Assembly: GCA_013696425.1 (NCBI GenBank)
Contig: JACCYP010000015.1
Location: 1-6,932 of the forward strand
Length of the DNA: 6,932 bases
Reading direction: 5' to 3'
Source of the DNA: Thermoleophilaceae bacterium
Lineage (GTDB): Bacteria > Actinomycetota > Thermoleophilia > Solirubrobacterales > Thermoleophilaceae
The first letter of the stretch is position 1; each line of letters begins with the position of its first letter. Of the stretch, positions 1 through 5,254 are shown one piece after another. The position numbers and the translations under genes are program-made. Under the pieces are notes generated by a model. The model did not search any database, had not been told where the DNA came from, and saw nothing but the letters and a program-made list of their open reading frames with translations.

Positions 1-491
1 AGGCGGTGGCGCGCAACGCCGGGTTCGCGAAAACCGTGGTCTACGACTCGGTGGGTAACCACGAGGAGCTCCTACGGGTGCTCGTCGCCCGCGAGCAGGA
101 GCGGGCGATGCGCGACGTGGCCGCGGCCATGCCGGCGCTTCCCTTCGGCGGGCCCGAGGACCTGCTCGGCAACGGCCTCACGGCGCTGCTCTCCTCGGTG
201 CGCCAGCACCCCGCCACCTGGCGGCTCATCCTCCTGCCGGCCGACGGTGCCCCGCCCGTGCTGCGCGAGGACGTCGACCGCTCGCGCGAGCAGCTGCGGG
301 AGCAGCTCGAGCCGATCGTGAAGTGGGGGCTCGAGACCCTCGGCGCCGCCGACATCGACGCCGAGGTCGCCACCCTGGCCCTCCTGGCCACGGTGGAGAA
401 CGCGATTCGCATCACCCTGTCGGACCCGGACCGCTTCCCGGCCGAGCGGCTCGCCGAGTTCGGGCGCGCGCTTGTGCGCCGCGTGGCCTGA
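1..491 (+). CDS. TetR-family transcriptional regulator, 5'-truncated by window edge
   Basis: This is a DNA-binding repressor-type regulator entering the window in mid-gene; the first whole codon is at 3. The opening residues AVARNAGFAKTVVYDSVGNH match the end of the TetR helix-turn-helix: the recognition helix, then the Y-D-S-V-G-N turn, where family members usually read Y-x-H-F-x-(S/N), and the EELL start of helix 4. The remaining ~140 residues are the all-helical ligand-binding and dimerisation domain, with phrases such as QHPATWRLILLP and the LSDPDRFPAERLAEFGRAL ending that are common in actinobacterial TetR proteins. The GTG at 6 should not be taken as the start, because it would delete most of the DNA-binding domain. 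The ligand is unknown. The membrane-protein gene follows after 33 bases on the same strand and is a possible target or partner, by position only. Stop TGA at 489-491. Confidence 0.9.
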   Translation, partial: AVARNAGFAKTVVYDSVGNHEELLRVLVAREQERAMRDVAAAMPALPFGGPEDLLGNGLTALLSSVRQHPATWRLILLPADGAPPVLREDVDRSREQLREQLEPIVKWGLETLGAADIDAEVATLALLATVENAIRITLSDPDRFPAERLAEFGRALVRRVA

Positions 492-516
492 CACCGACCC
501 GCCGGACGGCTAGTGT
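488..516 (+). promoter_or_regulatory. Candidate leaderless promoter for the SHOCT membrane-protein gene
   Basis: A -35-like CTGACA (488-493, five of six bases of TTGACA) is separated by exactly 17 bp from a -10-like TAGTGT (511-516, TAnnnT). The ATG at 525 begins 8 nt after the -10, where transcription would be expected to start. There is no Shine-Dalgarno sequence. This is the usual layout of leaderless genes in actinobacteria. The -35 box overlaps the tetR stop codon (489-491), so the downstream gene can be expressed separately from tetR. Confidence 0.6.
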
Positions 517-524
517 CGGCCGCA

Positions 525-1832
525 ATGGCCGCCCGGGCACACCGGAAGCTCGTCGCGGTTCTCGTCGTACTGGCCACCCTCACCGGCTTCCTGGCGATCT
601 TCACCGTGTGGGCCGACCGCCAGCTGCTCGACACCGACAACTGGGTCGAGACCAGCGGGCAGCTGCTCGAGGATGACGCCATACGCGGGCAGCTGGCCGT
701 GTTCATCGCCGACGAGGTGTACGCGAACGTGCCGGTGCAGCAGGAGCTCGCCAACGTGCTGCCCCCGCGGCTGCAGCCGCTGGCCGGCCCCGCCGCCGGC
801 GCACTGCGCGACCTGGTGGAGCGTGCAGCGCTGCGGTTCCTCGAGCGCCCAAGGGCGCAGGAGCTGTGGGAACAGGCGAACCGCGCCGCGCATTCGACCT
901 TCCTGGCCGTGATCGACGACGGCGGTACGGGTGCGCTCGACTCCTCGGCCGGCGACGTGAAGCTCGACCTCGGTGTGCTCGTGCAGTCGGTGGCCGAACG
1001 CGCGGGAGTCGGCGGCAAGATCGCCGGCAAGATCCCGCCCCAGGCGGCGCAGCTCGAGATCATCCGCTCCGATCAGCTCGAGGGCGTCCAGGACGCGGTC
1101 CAGTTCCTGCGCGCGCTCGCCGAGTTCCTCGTCGCGATCACGCTGATCCTGTTCGGCATCGCGATCGTCCTCGCGAAGGGCTGGCGGCGCGAGGCGGTGC
1201 GGGACTGTGGCTTATCCCTGATCGTGGCGGGCGTCGGGGCTCTGGTGGCCCGTGAGCTCGCAGGCGGGGCGGTGGTCAGCGCGCTCGCCTCCACGGAGTC
1301 CGTCCAGCCCGCCGCCGAGGACGCGTTCGCGATCGCCACGTCGCTGCTGTCCCAGGCGGCGAGCGCGACGATCGCCTACGGCGTTGTGATCGTGCTCGGC
1401 ACGGCGCTCGCGGGGCCGAGCTCGGTGGCCACATCCGCCCGGCGCGCGATCGCTCCCCTCATCCGCCAGCCGGGCCCCGCATACGCCGGGCTCGCGATGC
1501 TCATCCTGATGCTCATCCTCTGGGCGCCCCCGCCGGCGTTCGAGGAGCTGGTGCCGACGCTGCTGCTGACGATCTTCATCTGCGTCGGCTTCGAGGCGCT
1601 ACGCCGCGCGACGGCGCGCGAGTTCCCGGACGCCTCGATCGAGACCTGGAACGTGCGCGAGTGGTTCGCCTCGTTCGGCTCCCGCGTGCGCGCCGCGGTG
1701 CTTTCCGGCGGCGGCGGTGGGGCGGCCTCGAATCGCCTGGACGAGCTGGAGCGTCTCGGCAAGTTGAAGGACTCCGGTGTGCTCGACGCCAAGGAGTTCG
1801 AGCGCGAGAAGATCCGCGTGCTGGCGGGGTAG
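525..1832 (+). CDS. Multi-pass membrane protein with C-terminal SHOCT domain
   Basis: The product is a 435-residue integral membrane protein of unknown function. Residues 8-29 form an N-terminal membrane segment after a short basic head. Residues ~31-195 are a polar, mostly helical region, probably outside the membrane. Further hydrophobic segments lie at about 200-218, 228-248, 277-295, 319-333 and 341-357. A glycine-rich linker (395-399) leads to residues ~403-433, a clear SHOCT (short C-terminal) domain with the pattern LDELERLGKLKDSGVLDAKEFE. SHOCT domains are short helical modules found at the ends of many bacterial proteins and are thought to mediate oligomerisation or association; their exact role is open. 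The in-frame GTG at 513 is possible, but ATG at 525 is preferred because it sits 8 nt after a -10 box that overlaps the GTG. The general look is that of a conserved actinobacterial membrane family, though I cannot name it. It follows tetR and converges on the tRNA-Arg. Confidence 0.85.
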   Translation: MAARAHRKLVAVLVVLATLTGFLAIFTVWADRQLLDTDNWVETSGQLLEDDAIRGQLAVFIADEVYANVPVQQELANVLPPRLQPLAGPAAGALRDLVERAALRFLERPRAQELWEQANRAAHSTFLAVIDDGGTGALDSSAGDVKLDLGVLVQSVAERAGVGGKIAGKIPPQAAQLEIIRSDQLEGVQDAVQFLRALAEFLVAITLILFGIAIVLAKGWRREAVRDCGLSLIVAGVGALVARELAGGAVVSALASTESVQPAAEDAFAIATSLLSQAASATIAYGVVIVLGTALAGPSSVATSARRAIAPLIRQPGPAYAGLAMLILMLILWAPPPAFEELVPTLLLTIFICVGFEALRRATAREFPDASIETWNVREWFASFGSRVRAAVLSGGGGGAASNRLDELERLGKLKDSGVLDAKEFEREKIRVLAG

Positions 1833-1873
1833 GCGGCCGGCTCGCCGACTACGAGCGGGCGTGGGCGAAGCGA

Positions 1874-1899
1874 TGCTGGCGGTCTGAGCGCCGCCGGCA
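1874..1899 (+). terminator. Stem-loop between convergent transcripts, possible terminator
   Basis: TGCTGGCGG (1874-1882) pairs with CCGCCGGCA (1891-1899) around an 8-nt loop, giving nine pairs including one T-G wobble on the plus-strand RNA. It lies 41 bases after the stop of the membrane-protein gene. No T-tract follows, which is common for GC-rich actinobacterial terminators but leaves the call weak. Read from the minus strand, the wobble becomes an A-C mismatch, so the hairpin fits the plus-strand transcript better. Confidence 0.4.
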
Positions 1900-1904
1900 C
1901 CTGC

Positions 1905-1920
1905 TCCAATCCAACTCCAA
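1905..1920. repeat. Three short TCCAA repeats at the tRNA 3' flank
   Basis: TCCAA occurs at 1905-1909, 1910-1914 and 1916-1920, directly abutting the 3' end of the tRNA-Arg. On the tRNA strand it reads as a TTGGA-type trailer. The element is very short and may be chance, or part of the trailer removed during tRNA 3' processing. Confidence 0.35.
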
Positions 1921-1994
1921 CGCCCCGAGCTGGATTCGAACCAGCGGCCTTCCCCTTAGGAGGGGGACGCTCTATCCAGCTGAGCTATCGGGGC
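1921..1994 (-). tRNA. tRNA-Arg, anticodon CCU
   Basis: A complete 74-nt cloverleaf reads on the minus strand. The acceptor stem GCCCCGA pairs with TCGGGGC over 7 bp. The D stem is GCTC/GAGC around AGCTGGATA, which carries the conserved GG. The anticodon stem TCCCC/GGGGA encloses the loop CTCCTAA, with anticodon CCT at 1960-1958. The variable loop has 5 nt. The T stem GCTGG/CCAGC encloses TTCGAAT. The discriminator base is G at 1921. The CCA end is not encoded (TTGG follows), so it must be added by the CCA-adding enzyme. The anticodon reads AGG, a rare arginine codon in a high-GC genome. The gene lies only 26 nt after the stop of the upstream minus-strand gene and may be cotranscribed with it or use its own promoter at 2003-2008. 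Confidence 0.97.
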
Positions 1995-2002
1995 CCGCTG
2001 GA

Positions 2003-2008
2003 AGCGTA
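2003..2008 (-). promoter_or_regulatory. Candidate -10 element for tRNA-Arg
   Basis: TACGCT on the minus strand (2008-2003, TAnnnT) ends 8 nt before the first base of the tRNA. At 17 bp further upstream (2031-2026) lies AGGACG, which keeps only the GAC core of TTGACA. The spacing repeats that seen at two protein genes in this window. If used, it would give an almost leader-free tRNA transcript, which is unusual. Overlap with the adjoining hairpin makes the call tentative. Confidence 0.3.
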
Positions 2009-2024
2009 GGGGCCGAAGCCCTAC
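2006..2024 (-). terminator. TTCG-loop hairpin overlapping the upstream gene's stop codon
   Basis: On the minus strand GTAGGG (2024-2019) pairs with CCCTAC (2011-2006), with a closing C-TTCG-G loop of the very stable tetraloop class and one unpaired C. The stem includes the TAG stop codon (2023-2021) of the 203-residue protein gene. No T-tract follows, so it may be a weak or factor-assisted terminator, an mRNA 3'-end stabiliser, or a marker for separation of the mRNA from the tRNA. Confidence 0.35.
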
Positions 2025-2632
2025 TCGTCCTCGTACAGCGACTCCGCAGCGAGCTCGCGGCCGTCGGCGCCCCAGAGCCGGACGTCGAGGTAGTCCCCCG
2101 TGTAGGCGTCGAGCGAGATGAGCGTAAAGCGCTCCTCGATGATCGTGCACTGGTCCGTGGTGTCCGGGCCGAGCTCGGCGCTCGCCGCCACCGCGCCTCC
2201 GACGAGCGACACGCCCCACACGAGTGTGAGCATCCCGCGCCGTCCCTCGTCGCCGCGGAAGGGGCGCAGCTCGGCGTCGGAGAGGTCGATCTGCCAGTCC
2301 GGGTTGGCCTCGGCGGTTTCGTCGGTCACGTCGGCGGACGCCTCGAAGTCCTCGGCCGCCGCGCCCTCGTGCTCGCGCGTGTAGGAGACGTACCCGAACA
2401 GCTCCCAGCCCTCGGACGTGGAGGCGGTGGCCGGCACGTAGGTGCGCTCACCCATCGTCCGCTCGGGGAACCATGTGACGGGCCCGGTGGAGCCGACCGG
2501 CTCGTCGGTCTCGACCTCCGTGCAGGCATCGTGGAAGTGCTTCGCGAGCGTCTCGGCCCAGCGCCCGTAGGGCAGGCCCTCCTGCGGCGGCTCGGCGACG
2601 AAGCGGGGGATGGGGCGGGGGTCGATCGACAC
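2021..2632 (-). CDS. Uncharacterised acidic 203-residue protein
   Basis: I do not recognise this family. The 203-residue product is acidic, with a particularly E/D-rich middle (about 85-125, with REHEGAAAEDFE and later a DETAE segment). It has no signal peptide at the N-terminus. The first 60 residues contain an amphipathic stretch (RWAETLAKHFHDACTEV) and an aromatic/proline motif (PVTWFPERTMGERTYVPATA). The last ~70 residues alternate hydrophobic and polar residues as in a beta-rich domain (LTLVWGVSLVGGAVAASAEL, then RFTLISLDAYTGDYLDVRLW). The hydrophobic stretch at 134-152 could be read as one membrane helix but is glycine- and alanine-rich and fits beta strands as well. GTG at 2632 is chosen because the reading frame further upstream only overlaps the permease gene, and because a TAGCGT box ends 8 nt before it. 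It begins 11 nt after the permease stop, so cotranscription is likely as well. Confidence 0.75.
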   Translation of the reverse strand: MSIDPRPIPRFVAEPPQEGLPYGRWAETLAKHFHDACTEVETDEPVGSTGPVTWFPERTMGERTYVPATASTSEGWELFGYVSYTREHEGAAAEDFEASADVTDETAEANPDWQIDLSDAELRPFRGDEGRRGMLTLVWGVSLVGGAVAASAELGPDTTDQCTIIEERFTLISLDAYTGDYLDVRLWGADGRELAAESLYEDE

Positions 2633-2640
2633 GGCGCGGG

Positions 2641-2646
2641 ACGCTA
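2641..2646 (-). promoter_or_regulatory. Candidate internal leaderless -10 box (TAGCGT)
   Basis: On the minus strand TAGCGT (2646-2641) ends 8 nt before the GTG start at 2632, the same distance as TAGTGT to ATG at the membrane-protein gene. Its TAG is also the stop codon of the permease gene. The -35 region is poor: GGGACT at a 16-bp spacing keeps only the GAC core. It may allow the 203-residue protein to be expressed from inside the operon. Confidence 0.4.
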
Positions 2647-3558
2647 CAGGAGCGCCGCAACCAGTCCCGCCGCCACCACGAGCGCCGTGCTCCAGGCGAT
2701 CGCCGCCGCGGCGAGGGGGCGGTCGAGCCCGTATTCGTTGGCGAGCAGCAGCGACGCGGTCGCGCACGCCATGCCGGCCTGCACGATGTAGGGGTCGGGC
2801 ACGCCGAGCACGAGTGCCGAGAGGCCGGCTGCGACCGCCGGCGCCACGCCCAGCTTGAGCACGAGCGCCACGCCCACCGGCTTCGTGAGCGGCGGCGGGA
2901 ACGAGAGCCGGTCGTCGTCCGCCTCCGCGGAGAGCACGATGCCCACCGCGACGAACCCGACGGGCAGGATCGCGAACACGAGCAGCTGCGAAGCATCCAC
3001 CAGTGCGTCGGGTGCGAGCGCGTCCGGAGCCACCAGAGCGGCCAGCGTGGCCCACAGCGGCGGATTGCGCGTGACGAAGGCGGCCGCCCGTTCGCGCTTG
3101 CTCTGCCCGCGTGTGCCGAAGGCGGCGCCCACGGCGAAGCCGATGGACACGAACGCCATCCCGGTGACGAAGATGTCGTAGACGATCGCGTCCGCGACTC
3201 CGTCGCGACCGAACAGGACCGAAGCGAACGGCAGTCCCAGCCAGCCGGTGTTGCCCAGCCCCGCGGCGAGCATCAGCGCGCCCACCGCCGGGCGGGGAAG
3301 GTGCAGCAGCCGCGCGCCGATCACCCAGGCGAGCGCCATCGTGACGCCGATCGCGGCGTATCCGTAGGCGATCCCCGCGCCGACCTCCGCGTCGATCTCC
3401 AGGCGCGCGACGTTGAAGAACGCGATCACCGGAATGGCGATCCAGAGGATTCCCGTCATGAGGCGCTCGCCCCAACCCTCGGCACGCTTGCCGTGGCGAT
3501 TCTCGAGCCAGAAGCCGAGGAACGCCGACGCGGCGATGATCGCCGCGATCCCGATCAC
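2644..3558 (-). CDS. AEC-family (auxin efflux carrier-like) permease
   Basis: The product is a 304-residue secondary transporter of the inner membrane, matching the usual ~300-320 residue length of bacterial AEC proteins. Around ten hydrophobic segments can be read: ~2-17, 34-50, 60-85, 91-114, 122-146, 167-178, 189-209, 226-250, 257-274 and 282-303. The hallmark is the broken helix with GLGNTGWLGLP (100-110), the AEC crossover motif, supported by IPVIAFFNVARLEI near 42-55 and a C-terminal half with KLGVAPAVAA and AGMACATASLLLANEYGLD. Bacterial members move organic acids such as malate or are of unknown substrate; the substrate here cannot be read. The GTG at 3558-3556 shares bases with the TGA of the galT-like gene (3557-3555), a GTGA overlap with no ribosome-binding site, which suggests translational coupling. 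The frame extends upstream to 4143, but that part only shadows the galT-like gene. Confidence 0.88.
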   Translation of the reverse strand: MIGIAAIIAASAFLGFWLENRHGKRAEGWGERLMTGILWIAIPVIAFFNVARLEIDAEVGAGIAYGYAAIGVTMALAWVIGARLLHLPRPAVGALMLAAGLGNTGWLGLPFASVLFGRDGVADAIVYDIFVTGMAFVSIGFAVGAAFGTRGQSKRERAAAFVTRNPPLWATLAALVAPDALAPDALVDASQLLVFAILPVGFVAVGIVLSAEADDDRLSFPPPLTKPVGVALVLKLGVAPAVAAGLSALVLGVPDPYIVQAGMACATASLLLANEYGLDRPLAAAAIAWSTALVVAAGLVAALL

Positions 3559-4562
3559 GCCGGCGCGGCGTCCCGCAGGAGCTGCGCTGCCCGCTCGGGC
3601 GGGAGGATGTTCAGGTTCACCCCGGCGCCCATCTCGAGCCCCGCGAGGTAGGTGAGCCGCGGCATCACGTCGATCCGCCAGCAGAACCACTCGGCCCCGC
3701 GCGGCGCGGTGCGCACCCACATGTTCAGCGGCGACGGGCCGCCGAGCACGGCCTCGAGCCGGCACAGCACGTCGAGTAGGACGCCCGCTCCGACCGGGCC
3801 CTCGTCCTCGAACCGCGCGCGCGGCCGGCGCGGGATCACCTGCACCTGGAACGGCACGCGCGAGGCCCACGGGCAGATGGCCACGGCATCCTCGCCCACG
3901 GCCACGATCCGGTCCCGCCCCCGCACCTCCTGCTGCAGCAGGTCCTCGAGCAGGTTGCGCCCCTGCGTGCGCTCGGCGTACGCGGTGAAGCGTTCGCGCT
4001 CCCGGGCCACGGCGGCGGGCACGAACGGCAGCCCGTACACCTGCGAGTGCGTGTGAGGGAGCGATGCCCCGCCGGTGCGCTGCTCGTTCACGATCACGTG
4101 CACGTAGCGAGCGTCCGCGTGTGTGCGAATGCGCTTGCGCCACATGTCCATGGCGGCGCCCGCCTGCTCCTCGGGGAGCGCGGAGATGCTCGTGACCGGC
4201 AGCGGCGAGTTCACCACGACCTCGTGCGCGCCCACCGCCGGTGCGGAGGCGAACAGCTCCGGCTCGCCCCGCCCGGAGGCGAGCGGATCGGCCAGCTCGT
4301 CCTCGCCCTCCCCGCCGAGCGCCGGGTAGAGGTTCGGCACCACGCGCACGGTCCAGCCCGGCGTGTCAGGCGCGCTCCCGTCCGGGCGGGTGGCGTCGAC
4401 CTCCGGCGGCGTGCGGTCCTCGTGGCCCTCGAGAAAGGGGTCGGTCTCGGGGTCGATCGGCTCGGCCGGCGGTGCGGAGAAGCCGCCGCCGGGGCGGTTC
4501 GCGCGCTCGCCCGCGACGATCGTCTTCAGCCCCGTGAGGGGGTCGATCCGGACCTCCGGCAT
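3555..4562 (-). CDS. galT: GalT-family hexose-1-phosphate nucleotidylyltransferase
   Basis: The product is a 335-residue cytoplasmic enzyme of the HIT superfamily. GalT converts UDP-glucose and galactose-1-phosphate to UDP-galactose and glucose-1-phosphate through a uridylyl-histidine intermediate. Supporting features are RIDPLTGLKTIVAGERANRP at 5-24 (the N-terminal GalT signature), RVVPNLYPAL (73-82), GAHEVVV (111-117), NEQRTGGASLPHTHSQ (159-174) and the C-terminal LNILPPE (317-323). In the active site H-T-H-S-Q, H172 would be the nucleophile and Q174 the phosphate-binding glutamine; the classical form is HPHGQ. The usual zinc pair CPFC is replaced by DPFL (D41, L44). The enzyme may work without zinc, or may be a relative with another substrate, such as an ADP-glucose phosphorylase-like or DUF4921-type protein. 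ATG at 4562 follows the lipoprotein gene's stop by 9 nt, with a GAGG 3 nt upstream. Family confidence is high, exact substrate moderate. Confidence 0.87.
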   Translation of the reverse strand: MPEVRIDPLTGLKTIVAGERANRPGGGFSAPPAEPIDPETDPFLEGHEDRTPPEVDATRPDGSAPDTPGWTVRVVPNLYPALGGEGEDELADPLASGRGEPELFASAPAVGAHEVVVNSPLPVTSISALPEEQAGAAMDMWRKRIRTHADARYVHVIVNEQRTGGASLPHTHSQVYGLPFVPAAVARERERFTAYAERTQGRNLLEDLLQQEVRGRDRIVAVGEDAVAICPWASRVPFQVQVIPRRPRARFEDEGPVGAGVLLDVLCRLEAVLGGPSPLNMWVRTAPRGAEWFCWRIDVMPRLTYLAGLEMGAGVNLNILPPERAAQLLRDAAPA

Positions 4563-4571
4563 CAGCCTCGC

Positions 4572-5108
4572 CTAACGCGCGTACCGCTCGATGTCAGCCG
4601 CCAGCGCCGCCTCGTCCTCGTAGACGCCTTGGTGCACGTTGGCGAGCTTGCCCTTGGAGTCGTAGAAGGCGGTGGTCGGCCACGCGAGCGCGCCCTCGAA
4701 CTCCTTGGCCACCGTCACGTCGCCGTCGAGGTAGCTCGGGAACGGCACGGGGTACTGGTCGAGGAACTTCTTGGCGGCGCCGTCGTTGTCGCCGGAGTTC
4801 ACGCCGAGGAAGGCGACCTTCCCGCCGCGCTCGCGCGCCTGCCGCTGGAAGTAGGGGAACTCCTCGCGGCAGGGGCCGCACCAGGACGCCCACTTGTTGA
4901 CGACCACCGGCGAGCCCTTGAGCTCCGCGAGGCGCTCCTTGAACGCATCGGGCCCGCCCGGCAGCAACTCGTTCGACTGGTCATAGATCTCGACCAGCGG
5001 TGGAGAGGCGCCAGCGGGGGCCTCGCCGGTCACCGGACCGGCGCTCTTGGGGTCATCTCCACAGCCCGCGAGGGCCACGGCAAGCGCTATCAGGAGCAGT
5101 CGGCACAC
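4572..5108 (-). CDS. TlpA/ResA-like thioredoxin-fold lipoprotein
   Basis: This 178-residue protein is a predicted membrane-anchored, extracytoplasmic thiol-disulfide oxidoreductase. The N-terminus has a hydrophobic stretch (residues 3-14) and a lipobox L13-A-G-C16, so signal peptidase II should cleave before C16 and lipidate it. A flexible linker (~17-37) leads to a thioredoxin fold with the active site W76-C77-G-P-C80 in a VVNKWASWCGPCREEFP context, a GVNSGDN segment (102-108), and the cis-proline at W143-P144-T145. The two cysteines should shuttle electrons to or from extracytoplasmic partners, as in cytochrome c maturation (ResA) or general disulfide reduction; no partner gene is in the window. 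GTG at 5108 is chosen because it gives a short, complete lipoprotein signal. It is the first gene of the minus-strand run and is divergent from the helicase across 146 bases. Confidence 0.92.
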   Translation of the reverse strand: MCRLLLIALAVALAGCGDDPKSAGPVTGEAPAGASPPLVEIYDQSNELLPGGPDAFKERLAELKGSPVVVNKWASWCGPCREEFPYFQRQARERGGKVAFLGVNSGDNDGAAKKFLDQYPVPFPSYLDGDVTVAKEFEGALAWPTTAFYDSKGKLANVHQGVYEDEAALAADIERYAR

Positions 5109-5254
5109 GGAAGTAGAGTCGCAGACCGACTTCGGTGCTTTAATTACCGGGACGCCGCGCCCCCAGGGGCCAGCTCTCTCAAGGCGGGACGCTCGCAGAA
5201 GTCTTTATTTCCGCGCGCGGCGTCCAATCCTCATCAACAGCAAGACGAGCCACC
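5109..5254. other. Divergent intergenic region with small palindromes
   Basis: These 146 bases separate the lipoprotein gene (left, minus) from the helicase gene (right, plus), so promoters for both should lie here. Visible elements are a perfect inverted repeat ACCGA-CT-TCGGT (5125-5136); an AT-rich patch GCTTTAATTA (5137-5146), the least GC-rich spot nearby; a second ACCG at 5146-5149; a perfect inverted repeat GCCCC-CA-GGGGC (5159-5170); a directly repeated GGGACGC (5149-5155 and 5186-5192); and CTTTATTT (5202-5209), 45 bases before the helicase ATG. None makes a convincing -35/-10 pair. There is no Shine-Dalgarno sequence before 5255. Confidence 0.5.
5125..5136. repeat. 12-bp inverted repeat, possible operator
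   Basis: ACCGA (5125-5129) and TCGGT (5132-5136) form a perfect inverted repeat around CT, immediately beside the AT-rich patch in the divergent promoter region. A dimeric regulator could bind here, but a repeat this short can occur by chance. Confidence 0.3.

Noticed and set aside
41..1063. A 340-codon open frame on the minus strand across tetR and the membrane gene
   Set aside because: Its composition is Ser/Arg/Ala-rich with no domain, and it lies wholly opposite two recognisable genes. It is a codon-bias shadow typical of high-GC DNA.
1905..1994. tRNA-Arg 3' end as an integration (att) site
   Set aside because: tRNA genes are frequent integration targets, but no integrase, second copy of the tRNA 3' end or composition shift is visible. 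The TCCAA repeats are too short to serve as evidence.
1661..2791. A 376-codon plus-strand open frame
   Set aside because: It reads through the antisense of the tRNA-Arg and two minus-strand genes, and has Arg/Gly/Ala-rich, domain-free composition.
2633..3475. Upstream extension of the 203-residue protein's frame
   Set aside because: The extension only shadows the permease gene and is Arg/Gly-rich. The GTG at 2632 begins the well-coded part.
3559..4143. Upstream extension of the permease frame
   Set aside because: The extension overlaps the galT-like gene and lacks membrane segments. A normal-length AEC protein starts at 3558.
5109..5254. Riboswitch or small RNA in the divergent gap
   Set aside because: Only short isolated hairpins are present. 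There is no multi-helix structure or rho-independent terminator matching a known class.
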